From: Eopsaltria australis
Lineage: Eukaryota; Chordata; Aves; Passeriformes; Petroicidae
Reading direction: 5' to 3'
Length of the DNA: 64,000 nt
Assembly (NCBI GenBank): GCA_034509425.1
Contig: JAVTVJ010000448.1
Span: 44,957 to 108,956 of the forward strand
Below are positions 40,854 to 52,775 of the stretch, piece after piece (the stretch's first letter is position 1; every line of letters begins with the position of its first letter). Made by a program: the position numbers and the translations under genes. The notes below the pieces were generated by a model. The model saw only the letters and a list, made by a program, of their open reading frames with translations, had not been told where the DNA came from and did not search any database.

Positions 40854-43379
40854 TATATATATATATGATTGCATAATGTGCACATTCAGGAGTAGATGAA
40901 ATGTTGAGATCCATATGTCACTTGCATAACATTATAAAAACAAGAAAATAACTCTATTTAATTAAAGGCAAAATAATTTTCTTTCTCATTAAGATCATTG
41001 TCAATTACTTTTATAAAATGTCATAATTAGTCTTAGTGTCTCGTTTCTGCAAAAAATGTTTACATGACTCTTAGGTCTAAGTGTGTCAAATGCTCATTGC
41101 AAACAGAAATATCAATCATAAATTCTCTTTCAGTTTTCAAGGTCCATTGTTTCTGAGGTGAATAGATTTCAACAATAAAAATTGTGTCTTGCATTCCAAT
41201 GTTAAATTTAACTGTCTTCCCTAGGTATGAAGGACATTACAAAAATTAAGACTACACAGTATTTTGTGAAAACATCAATTAACTGCAATTGTTTATATGA
41301 ATGGTCAGTAAATATAAATGAGAAAAATCTGTGCCTTCTCCATGCTGGGTACCAGAGTGTGAAGTGCAGGTTTTCAAGTAAATCAGATGTAGGTACATAA
41401 TTCTTACCCAATTTGTGTTTTCTTTATAAAGCTTTCATGTATTACTTAAAATTTATAATACCATGGGTCCAAAAAACATATGCTCCTGAGCATTAAATGC
41501 AGAGTGAAACACAACCCTTGCTCCAAAGTGCTCATAGACTGAAGGGGCTCACAGTTGAAATGCTTTGATTGTGGAACTGAAGTAAAGAAACTGATGTACT
41601 AACAGAAAAAAAAAAAAATGTCTCATTCAATCAGATGAAAGGGAAAGAACTTGAGAGAGGATCCACTGGAGAAAAAAAAAAAGCCGTTACAAAACAATAC
41701 TGTCTAGAAGAAATTTTAAATTCAAACATGCATAGACTACACCCACTGTTCTCACTGAGAGCTGTCTCTCTATAGCAGAGAGCAGAGTTCATCTTTAGCA
41801 GTTTAGGCACAGCTCCTGAGTGATGCTTTGTGTTGTACAAAGCTTACATTATTCCTAGGTTGACAAAAATAACAGACAAGATTCTCCCCTACCCTCCTTG
41901 GCTTTTTGCCATTATACCCATTACTGAAACAAATTGTCCGGTGCTCATTATAAGGATGAGGTCATGTCTTGTAAGGCAGTTTTGGGGCTAATTTCCCGAG
42001 TGAATCAGGGATGTATAGCTCATTTAAGACACGTTCCAAAATCCAGCAGAATCAGGAGGGCTGTGTAATGAATGTTGGATTGTGTCCTGTATCTCTCACC
42101 AGTTAAAAAGAAAGATGTGGTCTTTTGGCCCCATCATTAAAAGCAGCATCAGAAGCTTTACCCGTTGAGTTATTGCACATAGAGAATATAAGATAATGCA
42201 TAAGGACAACAGAAAATACTTGCTAACTTGTGATAGGGACAACAGCATTAATTTTTTTTCTTTATGACTCCCTCTATACTTGCTAACATTTAAAATAATG
42301 AAACACATTTATATGAAAGATAAATTAAAAACAAAGCCTCTGGGAACTAAACTGTTGAATATATATGAAGACTTGAAAGCCCTATTAAAATATCCATGCT
42401 CAGCTAATAATATGTTCTTTGCTTTCAGTTTCAGCAAGAGGAAAAGCTTTCTATCCTACAGACAATACTAAAATAAACAGACATCAAATATGTACAATTT
42501 TATGTAACAGTGAATTCAGTAAAACAACTTGCTAATAGTCAGAAATTTAGCTTATCTTCCTAAAAAGGTACAAACAATGGTAAATAACAAACTTGAAGAG
42601 ATGGTCTCAAAGTGGGCTATTAAAAAGGTTCTCAGGAAAATTTGGAAGATGATTATTTGAACTGAGAACCTCAGAACTGAGTCAGAAGCTCAAATGTATA
42701 GGAAATATTTGCATTCCAGTTGGGATGCTTTTTATCTATGTTTGCACTGACAAAGATAAAGTTCTCAGTGGAAAAACATGACTGGTTTGTTGAGCCTGTG
42801 TATTTTCTATTTTCAAATGTCTCATCTACAAGACAGCAAATAAACAATACATGACACCTACCTTCAGTGCAGATGTGAGTCCAGCATTTTATAACAAGAG
42901 CAAATTTAGCTGAAAACTCTGTCAAACACTTTGGTCAAGACTAAAGCTGACTGAATGTTGCAAATATATTTTTAAGGGAAAAGAAAGAAGACTCAAAGGT
43001 TGACTTCACTTTTAATAGATAGAAATCATAACTTCTTTTTTTGTTCCAAATTTTAAGTGTCACAGAAAAAAAGCTTAATTTAAAAGTCAGCAAATATTAT
43101 ATTTATAATATTCATGTTTGTATGCAGGTGCATCCATATATTATATCCATGAATATTTATGCATGGATCTATAGAAATTTATTCTCCTTTTTTTACTCAC
43201 ATCCAATACATGATAGTGAAATAAATAGCTCTGTGTATAAATGAGAATGGGAACTTCCGTTTTTCAGTGGCAAAGTGTGGATCACCACCCTGATGTAACA
43301 TTTGACATACTGGACAAACTGAAATGCACAAGAGTGCACAGTTAAATTCTTCTTTTAGGAAGAAGTAGCTGTCATGTGA
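40233..43379. other. Unique AT-rich intergenic DNA, no gene recognised
   Basis: No gene is recognisable. Contains an AT dinucleotide microsatellite (listed separately). Open frames are 60-84 codons and AT-driven. Confidence 0.5.
40813..40866. repeat. (TA)n/(CA)n microsatellite
   Basis: About 15 TA units, a short ACACACACAC interruption and a further run of TA units. Confidence 0.95.
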
Positions 43380-43639
43380 CAAGGAGGAGACTTCCTCAAC
43401 CCTTAGTGCAGGGAGATTTCCTCGACCCTTAGTGTTTGATTGGTCTGTCAGTCCAGGAAAGGAGACCTTTAGGGTGCTGACACTCCATTACTCCATTATT
43501 CCACTGAGTAATGCTGTTGGACTGGAGGGCACTTTGACTGACTTATCCAGGGACACACACCAACAGCAAAAGGGAGGCCCCTCAGCAGGTCTTCCCACTT
43601 TACGACCCCTCAGTGTGTCTTACACTTTACTCAAGAATG
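43380..43639 (-). mobile_element. Possible retroviral leader remnant next to a minus-strand LTR
   Basis: This GC-richer stretch lies on the downstream (minus-strand) side of the LTR remnant at 43640-44095. It includes a two-copy direct repeat of about 25 bp (TTCCTCRACCCTTAGTG at about 43392 and 43419). Its position and composition fit the untranslated leader of the same element. I see no clear primer-binding site, so the assignment is tentative. Confidence 0.3.
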
Positions 43640-44095
43640 TCACCCACTGCCAGCGACTGCCAGTGCCCGTGAAGGACTCACCAATATTTTACAGCATAAC
43701 ACTCTTTATTAATATAATGTTGTGACAGGTCAAGCTTCAAGGATTGCTGCTGACATTATCTGACTGCAAAAACATGTTCAAATTACTATCTCAAATTCCC
43801 AGCAAAAGTACTCAGCATGCACAGAGTACAGTTCTTACCCAATAGGCATCCCTATGGGGGAGAAAGAAGGTTCCGCCTGTTGACTGATCCCAGAAATTTT
43901 GATGGTGTCTTCTCTAACCGACCCTCCATTCTTGACCTATTTTTATACTGTTGCTTTACGTATAGGTGGAGCTCAAGTGGCTTTAGTCCTGCCTCCCATT
44001 GTTACTGATTGGTGTAAAATTCTTTTACTTTCTTTTAAAGATACTGTTACAAAAATATAGAGCATGTGCCCAGTGAGGGATGGTGGTACATTGGA
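43640..44095 (-). mobile_element. Decayed retroviral LTR, minus strand
   Basis: Read on the minus strand, a TATA box TATAAAAATA (43939-43948) is followed about 230 bp later by AATAAA (43705-43710) and then a GT-rich segment, the arrangement of an LTR U3-R-U5. On the same strand a CCAAT-like ACCAATCAG occurs near 44010, upstream of the TATA. Candidate termini are TGTACC (near 44091) and GTGACA (near 43638), both uncertain. It belongs to a different family from the ERV at 52327 onward. Confidence 0.5.
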
Positions 44096-45127
44096 GGTGG
44101 GCAACTTTGGGATGGATGTGTGCATTAATATTACAATTAGGCTATACTGAACCAAGTTTGTCTAAGGAGAAAGATTTCATCACAGTTGTTGGCTCAGCAG
44201 CAGGACATCTTCTCATCCCTCCACTGGTTTACAGGTGCTGTGTGGTTTATCAGCTACAAAGTACCACTGAGTTCCCCTCCCTGAAAGAATTTTCAGAGCC
44301 CGGGCACAACACAGTGTCTCTGCTCTGCTCCACCCTCCATTCCATCCCCCTTAGCAGGTGCTTACTGTTGTATGGGAAATCATCATGGAGCATACCAACT
44401 GTGTTCCATCCAGGGAGCAGCAGCTGCATTTTACCCTACAATTTCTTTACCGTTACGATTTCTCTTAGGATGTGAATATAAGTTCTTAGTTTTGTCTAAT
44501 TTTACCCCCAGCCATCTTTCCACAAGAACCACAAGGATCCAATCTCACTTTAGGTCAAAATCCCTAGTCTACATGGATAATTAATGCTCGGCTCTTTCTG
44601 TGGTTCGGTTTTGCACTTGCACTCAAGGCAGAATTCATGAGAAAACTGACAGAATCCTTCATAGGTTCTGGCTTGCTTTTTGATTTTCTATCCTTTGGCA
44701 TTCTTTCTTAAACAACATAACACCGAAAACACTCTGTTTTCCTAATAAAGAGATTAAAGGCTTTTTTTGGTGGTTTAAAAACAAAACTAAAATCAATTCT
44801 ATATAGAAGTAAAAAGTAAAAAGTCTTGAACTCCAGAGGTCTTACTCCACTTTGTCATTCTGCTGCAAATCCTGCTAAATATTTAGTTATGAACTTTTGC
44901 AATGGACAGTGGCATTTGGGTGAAGACCATTATTGACTTCTGGTCTATAAACCACTGTATTTGATTTAACAATAGACCTAGAGAATCTCAACTGCAAAGT
45001 CCTGTGAGAACTTCTAGACCGTCACATTGTGAATGAAAACCTGACTGTGTACTTTCAATTTACAGTCAATGTAAGCCTCAGGTGCTGCCAAGTTTTGCTC
45101 AGCGCAACCAAAATTGTGAAAGAAAAT
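44096..45127. other. Intergenic DNA, no gene recognised
   Basis: No gene is recognisable. A 131-codon open frame at 44080-44475 starts in the LTR remnant and has no family signature. It may be chance or part of the degraded retroelement. Confidence 0.4.
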
Positions 45128-46340
45128 GAAGTCACAGAGTCACAGAAGGGTTGGGGTAGGAAGGGACTTCTGTAGACCATTTAGTCCAATCCCCCTGCCG
45201 TAGCAGATTGTCCTAGCTCAGGTTGCACAGATTAACATCCAGGCAGGTTTGGAAAATCTCGAGAGAAGAAGACACTTCAACCTGTCTGGAAACCTGTTTC
45301 AGCGCTCTGTCATCTTCAGAGTAAATAAGTTCTTCCTCATATTCAACTGGAACTTCCTGTATTTCAGTTTGTGCCTGTTGCCTCTTATCCTGTTAATGAA
45401 CACCACTGAAAAGAGCCTGTCCCCATTCTCTTGCCACCTGATCTGAAGATATTTGCATGTATTGGTGAGGTCTTCTCTCCGTCTTCTCCAGGCTAAACAG
45501 GCTGAGCTTACTCAGCTTCTCCAGCAGGTTGGCCCCCAGCTTGTCCTGGTCCAGGCCCCTGCACTTGCCTTTGTTCCATTTCATTAGGTTCCTCTCCACC
45601 CAGCTCTCTGGCCTGTCCAGGTCTCACAGAATGTCAGCCCAACCCGCTGGTGTGTCAGACACTCCTTCCAGTTTTTATTATCAGCAGAGTTGCTGAGGAG
45701 GCCCTCTGTCCCTTCATCCACGTCACTGTTACATAAGTCAAACAAGGCTGGACCCAGTGCTGTCTCCTGGGCAGCAATGCTGACTAAAGGGTCCCAGCTA
45801 GGCCCTGTGCGACTGATCACAGCCCTCAGCTCTGCCATTCACCCAATTCTCAATCCACCTCACTATCCACTCAACCAGCTCACACTTCCTCAGGTTACCC
45901 TTGAGGACGTTACGGCAGACAACGTCAAAAGGCTTGCTGAAGTCCAAATAGACCACAGCCACTGTTCTTCCCTCATCTAGGCAGTCATTTCATCATAGAA
46001 GGCCGTCAGATTGGTCAAGCAGGATTTTCCTTCAGAAAATCTATGTTGACTACTCCTAATAACCTTCTTGTCTTCCATGTGCTTAGAGATGACACTCAGT
46101 AGGAACTGTTTCATTACCTGTCCTGGGATGGAGGTTAGGATGACTGGTCTGTAGTTCCCTGGGTTTTCCTTCTTGCCTTTTAGAAGACTAGAGTGCCACT
46201 GGCTTTCCTCCAGTCCTCAGGTACTTCTCCTGTTCTCCATGACCTTTCACAGATGATGAAGAGTGGCTTAGCAATAATATAATTTAAAATATTATCCTTT
46301 TCCTTCTTCAAAACAGTCAGGCTCATGTAGTCTATCTCTT
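45128..46340 (-). mobile_element. CR1 LINE, about 1.2 kb, minus strand
   Basis: Starting at 'CACAGAGTCACAGAAGGGTT' (the inverted 3' end) and continuing through 'CCAGGCTAAACAGGCTGAGC', 'TTCCTCTCCACCCAGCTCTC', 'CCTGGGCAGCAATGCTGAC', 'CCTTGAGGACGTTACGGCAG' and 'ATGACTGGTCTGTAGTTCCC'. This is the reverse complement of CR1 ORF2 from the middle of the reverse transcriptase to the 3' UTR. It is 5'-truncated near 46340. Several frameshifts make it non-functional. Confidence 0.9.
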
Positions 46341-46904
46341 AGAAAAAATGAAATATAATTAATGGGTGAGAATACCCTACAATAATGAACTATACTGTTG
46401 ATATCCCTGACACAAATGTGACTCCTTAGAATAAAGGTGTTAATATAGCATAGTTCTGGTGTAAAAAGAAAAATTCTACAAAGAAAATCTTGTGGAAAAT
46501 TTGTATAAAACAGAGTTTAAAAGTGAAATAGAGAAGCAGCATGCAACTTTAGTGAAACCTTTCTCATCTTGCTGCCTCCATTATCTGTAGCAGTAATCAT
46601 ACGAAAACTGTAGTATCTTCTTACACTGTATTATCAATTTTGCAAAGTAATAATTAGTGGTCCTTTGTGTAATTTTCATTGTGAATGTGCAAACCTTCAA
46701 AGACTTCTCCTCTGTTCATTCATAGCTGTAATTCTTTCCATTCTAGGCAAACATGAGTTGATAGTCTCCAATACACAAACTTCAGATTTTTTTCTTTTTT
46801 TGGAGGGTTTTGATCTGGTGGTGGGTTGTGTTTTTTTGCTCTGTATGTTCTTTGCTAGTTCACTATTCTACAGTCAACCTGATAGTGTACCATTCAGTCA
46901 TTAT
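46341..46904. other. Intergenic spacer between two CR1 copies
   Basis: About 560 bp of AT-rich sequence separates oppositely oriented CR1 elements. I see no gene or repeat in it. Confidence 0.5.
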
Positions 46905-47834
46905 TAGCTGTCATGTGGTGTGCCTCAGGGGTCAGGCCTGGGGCTGATACTGTTCAACATCGTGTTGGTGACATGGACAGTGGGATCAAGGACACCCTCA
47001 GCAAGTTCCCTGATGACACCAAGCTGTGTGGAGTGATCGACACCCTGGAGGGAAGGGATGGCATCCAGAGGGACTGGACAGGCTGGACAGCTGGGCCTGT
47101 GCAAACCTCCTGAGGTTCAAGGAAACGAGGTCATACATGTGGGTTGAGAGCAGCCCTGAGGAGAAGGACTTGGTGGTGATGGCTGATGAAAAACTCAACA
47201 CGAGCTGGCAGTGTGAGCTCACAGCCCAGAGAGCCAATGGTGCCCTGGGCTGCATCCAAAGGAGTGTGGCCAGCAGGGCAAAGGAGCAGATTCTCCCCCT
47301 CTGCTCTGCTCTGGTGAGACCCTACCTGGAGTCCTGCATCCAGCTCTGGAATCCCCAGTGTAAAAGGGCATGGGATTGTTGGAGCAAGTCCAGATAAGGG
47401 CCACAAAGTTGGTAAGAGGACTTGAGCACCTCCCCTATGAAGACAAGCAAAAATGGGGCTGTTCAGCCTGGAGAAGAGAAGGTTGTGTGGAGACACAACC
47501 TCCAAAGGCAACCTACCAGGAAGCCAGAGAGGGACTCTTTGTCAGGAATGATAGTGCTAGAACAAGGAGTAATGGGTACAAACTGAAAAAGAAGTTTAGT
47601 TTAAATATTAGGAAGAAATTCTTGACTGTGAGGGTGGTGAGACACTGGAACAGGTTTCCCAGGGAAGTTGTGGATGCCCCCAACCCTGGCAGTGTTCAAG
47701 GCCAGGTTGGACAAGTCCTTGAGCAACCTGGTCTGGCAGGAGGTTTCCCTGACCATGGCAGGAGGAGTTGGGAATAGATGATCTTTAAAGTCCCATCCAA
47801 CCCTTAATTTTCTATGATTCTATAATTCATGTGA
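46905..47834 (+). mobile_element. CR1 LINE 3' portion, plus strand
   Basis: A relatively well-preserved CR1: 'GTGTGCCTCAGGGGTCAGGC', 'GATGACACCAAGCTGTGTGG', 'GGTGGTGATGGCTGATGAAA', 'CTGGTGAGACCCTACCTGGA', 'GGTTTCCCAGGGAAGTTGTG' and the terminus TTCTATGATTCTATAATTC (about 47834). It is less diverged than other CR1s in the window, so probably from a younger subfamily. It faces the minus-strand CR1 at 45128-46340. Confidence 0.92.
46913..47777 (+). pseudogene. CR1 ORF2 reverse-transcriptase C-terminal remnant
   Basis: Two overlapping open frames (47026-47397 and 47370-47777) together encode the end of the CR1 ORF2 protein. Recognisable segments are an 'EKDLVVMADEKLN' region, 'ANGALGCIQRSVASRAKEQI', a 'LVRPYLESCIQLWNP' region, then 'ATKLVRGLEHLPYE' and 'HWNRFPREVVDAPN'. 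The frame shifts between the two parts and upstream of 47026, and the catalytic palm lies in the missing 5' part, so the copy is dead. Confidence 0.85.
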
Positions 47835-50800
47835 TTCATTATTATGAATTATTTATGATGTAATAATGCGTTATGTTTATGAAAAGGTAACAGAGCATTT
47901 TTCTGTTATTACTGCAAATGCCAGGATAACAAGCAAATTTTGTTAAAAGTACAGAAAATAAAAGCATATTTTGAATTTTCTAATATTGTGGTTTGCATCT
48001 ATTTAAAAGCAGATGAAGTGAGAAATGGATTTTATCTGAAATTTTTATCAATTATCTGGAATCTTAATGAGATCCTGGAACTGAAATTAAGTTAATATCC
48101 ATAAAGGTCTTGTCTAAAGTTTATGGGAAAAAATATGAATCTTATTATTGCCAGGAGAGGTTGTCTTGAGAAAAAAATGTTGCTGATCATCTAATATAAG
48201 TAATTCCAAACAAAGTAGAAAAGACTAGGGATTGCTATCGCTTTGCACCTACAATCCACCAGTACACTTCCCCCTCATCTCACCAAAAACCCACAAAGCT
48301 GATAAATGCATTTTCTTTAACTTAATAAAGTGCTTGTTAGGACAAGTTAATGATTCTCTTCTGAACTGGAACACACATGCCAGGGTGATCTATTTGTGCA
48401 GTACTGTTCACATTACAGTGACACTTGAAATTCTCCATAATACATAAGTAACACTGAAACTTCTGGTGTGAAAGGAGAAGATTCCCAATACCACCATTTA
48501 ATATCCAGAATGCATTCCAAATAAAATCTGCTTCACTATGTCTACCCAAATATGGTAGAAAAAATGCCTTTTTTTTTAGAAAAAAATTCATGTGAATCTA
48601 TCCAAGTTCAGTAAATTTCAAGGAGTGTGAGGTCGGAATCATCAGCAACAACAGCAAAAATGCTTAAATGATTTAACAGCAACAGGCATATTCAGCAGCA
48701 ATCTTCTGTAGTCTTAGGTTTCAGTCACAATGTTAAAAGTAGCATTGGAAATTACTCTCCAAGCTTGAAAGGGAAATTGTTACACCTTTTCTGTGAAGAA
48801 ACTAAAGAACAGTTTATGCTACTATATTAATTGTTTATGATTAATTCCAAGAGTAATAGTCTCTTGCTTTGCTAGGAAACAGCTGATGTCCAAAATGTAA
48901 ATTTTTTTCTTTATATACAAAACATCTCCTTCTGAGTGTATAATCTAATACAAATATACATATATTTTTTCCAATTTCAAAGTTCTTTTAAAATTCACTT
49001 GCAGATTCAGTCATCAGCCTTCCTAAGCAAAAATCATGTTTCTGAAGTACTCAGAATATTTAAAGACAAAGTTCTTCTTAATGTAAGACTTCTATCTAAC
49101 TTACTTCCAATATTTAGGGAGAGTCATCATTTTAGATAATGTTTTTTATTGTGAATAATTCAGCCATGGCTTATGTGTAGCTGACTTCAAATGAGCATGT
49201 AAAGTGCAGATACTCAAATATGTGTGCATGTATAGGCTGTATTCATTACAAACAAATGTTACAAAATGAAAGTATGTTCTAATATGTGCTTGATCACTAA
49301 AAAAAATTTACAACATTAAAACTTTTCTTTCTCTCTCCACAAAGAAATCCACATTTTCTCACTCATACTGAGTGAGATATCTCATACTATTCTGATATCT
49401 CGCAATAGTAACTGTCAGAAAATTATTTTCAAATTAATTTTCAGAATAATTTGGAAGCAATAATTTCTGCTTTGCAATTGTTTGTTCATTTACATTTTGG
49501 CATGACAAGAAAACATTAGATCAGAAAGAGCAACAGGAAATTTATTGATATTTAAGATGATTTCATGATCCTTTCTTTATTTTAAGTTAGATTTGAAGAG
49601 ACTTGGAAGTAACACTACGACAATGTTTCACAGTGGAAATAAAACAAAAAACAATTTAATGTTCTCTGGAGTTAAACCCATATTTGCATATCTAATTATT
49701 AGCATAATGACACTATTGAGTCTCCAGTGAAAGGGTAGGTGAGATTGCTGAGGTTAGCTTTAAAATATGCTCTGATCATCTGTGCAGGTTTCACCTGAAT
49801 ATGCAGTATTAATTCAGCTATTCACTTAAAAATAAGAGCAATTTCTACAGCCACTGCAGAAATATACACAGTATATATTACATACAAGATGCATTAAGGT
49901 TCCTTAGAAATTATTTGCTTTCAGTTTGAGTTGAGTTGATGTGCAATACTTTTTTAGATATAATAAGAAATCCCCATATTTTCATTTCTCTCAGCATATA
50001 CTGGTTACTATTTATAACAGTACTTTAATACTAAGTAGTCTGGATCCATTCCATTTATGACTGACTTACATTTTTTGGATGAGGATTTTTCAGGCTCACC
50101 CCTAAAAAGAAAGATGAAGACTAATTCATTCCCAAATTAATACAAGAGAGAAGAAATATCCATCACAAAGTCCTGGGATGCATTGTCAGAAAAATATTTT
50201 CCTAATCTCTGATTGTTAAAGCATTTCTTATATTCTGAAGCAAGAGGGTTTTATCCTTTCTAAAATTCTCTTTTCCAGTCTGCATCTCACAACATTGAAG
50301 TCGTAGAAAACCCATTCAGTGCAATTGGTGCAGGGTCAAACACTTAATCCTACTGTTACAGGTTTGTATATTCTTGTTGTCTGTGTAAATGTTAAATCCT
50401 GTTTTCAACCCTGATAAGCTCTTGGCCTTGGTGATACCTTCAGGCAATTAGTTCCCAAAGCTGCTTGCGTGAGAATGTTTTTTCTTTTATCAGTCATAAA
50501 GTTGCTGCATGTCAATTTTCCTGGATGTCTAGTACTGTGAGAGGAGGTGGACACATCTCTTTTAAATTTCCTCTACACAATACTAATTTTTCCATTTCTA
50601 AGTTTTTCAGTCCTGTTTCTTAATTAAACAGTTCAACCCTTTTCTCTTATAGGGAGGCAGAATTAGGAGAGTCTTTCTGCTGAAAGTAATGCTGACTGAG
50701 TTTGTTCTTGGTTTAATTGAACATTAGCTCTCAAGACTGCTACTTTGTCATTCTGATCCAGTATTACAGCTTTTTTTGATGTTATGTCTAATTTGATTTT

Positions 50801-51361
50801 AAAATAAGTGTTAATTTAACTATTTTGGGAAAGATGTTAAATGATTTTAACATACGGGAAATGTTTTCCACCAGCTAAGCTTCCTAAAATATATGCGAAA
50901 GAAATTATCTCGAAAAAACAATTCAGAGTATAGAAGCAGACAAATAAATCAGAAGGAATTTTGGATGTATTTATACATTTAATGTATTTTAATTACACTG
51001 GCACTTTCATTTTTCGGTAATTGCACCTTAATTGCATATATTTTTCTAAATTTAAAAAAGTAGTTAAAATGGCATTGTACTAGATGAAATAATTTCAGGC
51101 ACTTACTGCAGCTGTTTTAAACAATCCATGTGTGGAATAATTTCAGAGTCTTATTATATAAGGCATTTAAAAATTGCACTTGAGCAATTCTGCCTGCAAT
51201 CAACAACAATCCTACAACATCGGTTTTTAGTCATCGAAGAAAACAAAGCTGAAACCTGCAAACTAAAAAAGACTATTCCTTTTGCCTTCTGAAAGGCCTC
51301 TTGAGGCCCTGAAGTTTTGAAAATCATTTAACTTAGGTGCCTCCTTCTCAGTTTCAGAGAC
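47835..51361. other. Unique AT-rich intergenic DNA, no gene recognised
   Basis: No gene is recognisable in 3.5 kb. At 49680-49715 an octamer-like ATTTGCAT and TAATTA homeodomain-type cores are closely spaced, which is compatible with regulatory DNA but unproven. Sequence near 50330-50580 faintly resembles an inverted, very old CR1, too decayed to call. Confidence 0.45.
51357..51361. repeat. Target-site duplication GAGAC, left copy
   Basis: Five bases immediately before the TG terminus of the solo LTR, identical to the five bases after its CA terminus (51951-51955). Confidence 0.85.
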
Positions 51362-51950
51362 TGTTGTGGTTTAACCCCAGTTGACAATTAAGCTCCTAGC
51401 AGCCATTCATTCACATGCTCCTGGTGGCATGGGGAGAGAATCAGAAGGGTAAAAGGTAGAAAACTCATGAGTTGACAGAAAGTTTAAAAGGACAAGCAAA
51501 AGTCACACACAAAAAAAAAGTGAAACAAGGAATTAATTCACTGCTTCCCATGGGCAGGCAGGTGTTCAGCCACAGCCAAGAAAGCAGGGCTCCAGCACAC
51601 ATTACGGTGAGTTGGGAAGAGAAACACCATTGCTCTGGACATCCCCCTCCTTCCTTCTTCTTTCCCACTTTTATGTGCTGAGTGTGACACTCTATGGTCT
51701 GGAGTATCCCTCTGGTCAGCTGGGGTCAGCTGTCTCAGCTCTGTCTCCTCCCAACTTCCCATGCACCTCCTACTTCCTTGACAGCAGGGCAGTGTGAGGA
51801 GCGAAAAAGGCTTTGGCTCTGTGCAAGCCCTGCTCGGCAGTAACAAAAACACCCCTGTGTTTTTGGCACTGTTTTCAGCACAAATCCAAACACAGCCCCT
51901 TACCAGCTACTAGGAAGACAATTTTCTTTTTCCTGACTGAAACTAGCACA
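51362..51950 (-). mobile_element. Solo LTR, songbird ERV-L-like, minus strand
   Basis: The 589-bp segment begins TGTTGTGGTTTAACCCCAG and ends ACTAGCACA, flanked by perfect 5-bp duplications GAGAC. It contains 'CTGCTTCCCATGGGCAGGCA', 'GGTCAGCTGGGGTCAGCTG' and 'GTTTTCAGCACAAATCCAAA', phrases I know from a very common songbird ERV-L-type LTR. Orientation is set by a minus-strand TATA-like ACATAAAAG (near 51672) followed by a TTTAAACTTT polyadenylation-type site (near 51490). The lack of any internal sequence shows recombination to a solo LTR. The family assignment is from memory. Confidence 0.85.
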
Positions 51951-51955
51951 GAGAC
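51951..51955. repeat. Target-site duplication GAGAC, right copy
   Basis: Matches the left copy at 51357-51361 and shows a 5-bp staggered integration. Confidence 0.85.
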
Positions 51956-52326
51956 TAACTAAAGGAATTTTTCTCACAGGTATGGCTCTTACTGTTCATT
52001 ATTTTCTGATACATTTTCATATAGTGCCTGTTTGAATATTAAGGCCCTGAACCCAAACGTTATGTCAGATTTCTGTATGTGGCTGATGCTTTGGATTCTC
52101 TTATGAGAAACACCTTGCAACACATTATTTCTTGAAAATGTAGGATTTTATTTGAATACTGCTCATGTGTGTAATGTGTATCATGATTGACAGTGACCAT
52201 ACCCAGTTTGTGGAACCCGAGACCATGTTTCAGTTTAGAAGATTTCAGCTTTTGAATTGTACATAATTGCAATTATCTAGCAGGCTGCTAACACTGCAGC
52301 AATTAATATTGCAACTGATATCATTT
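51956..52326. other. Unique DNA between the solo LTR and the ERV/satellite block
   Basis: About 370 bp of AT-rich unique sequence. It ends in ...GATATCATTT directly against the TG of LTR1. I see no gene in it. Confidence 0.6.
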
Positions 52327-52692
52327 TGATGCCGTTTGGTTTCTGCCTTTTTTCTTTTATATGTTCTCTGTACTCTCTGCACATATTTTTGTAGCTCTGT
52401 AGCCTACTATATTAATAGCTAGTTTTTCCAGTACCTTTCCATAGCCTTTCCCTAAGCAGAAAGACAAAACAAATTCCAGAGCTCCAAGCCCCAGGGGGTG
52501 CAAGGCCCTGTCCTATCTCAGTTCTTCCTGGGAACCAAGGCCGAGAACAACTCTGAGGTACATTTTCATAAACAAAGTACAGCCAGTGCTGAGAGGGGGG
52601 CTCCAGGGAAGGGGCTGGACCTGAGGGGGAATTGGATCACCACTTGTTCTCCTTATTGGTGCTCTTAATCAATTATGCTAATTTCCTAAAAG

Positions 52693-52701
52693 CTATAAAT
52701 A
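52693..52701 (+). promoter_or_regulatory. LTR1 TATA box
   Basis: CTATAAATA, conserved at the same place in all five LTRs (56205, 58280, 61790 and 63846). A perfect palindrome CCCCT-GG-AGGGG follows at 52710-52721, so transcription should start just after it, near 52722-52728, by normal TATA spacing. Confidence 0.8.
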
Positions 52702-52769
52702 TGTACTCACCCCTGGAGGGGCTGGGCTTTTATGGACACCTTTCCATAACTGCTCCTGAAGACCTTCAA

Positions 52770-52775
52770 AATAAA
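52770..52775 (+). terminator. LTR1 polyadenylation signal AATAAA
   Basis: AATAAA about 70 bp downstream of the TATA box, followed by TTTTATATTACC. R is therefore short, about 60-70 bp. The matching signals in the other LTRs are at 56281, 58357, 61867 and 63923. Confidence 0.8.

Noticed and set aside
44080..44475. 131-codon plus-strand frame
   Set aside because: It starts inside the LTR remnant, overlaps another frame, and has no recognisable domain.
51472..51852. Open frames on both strands around 51465-51852
   Set aside because: They lie wholly inside the ERV-L-type solo LTR.
1..52326. CRISPR arrays, bacterial operons, tRNA or rRNA genes
   Set aside because: The sequence is vertebrate in character; no regularly spaced short repeats, cloverleaf-type A/B boxes or rRNA segments were recognised.
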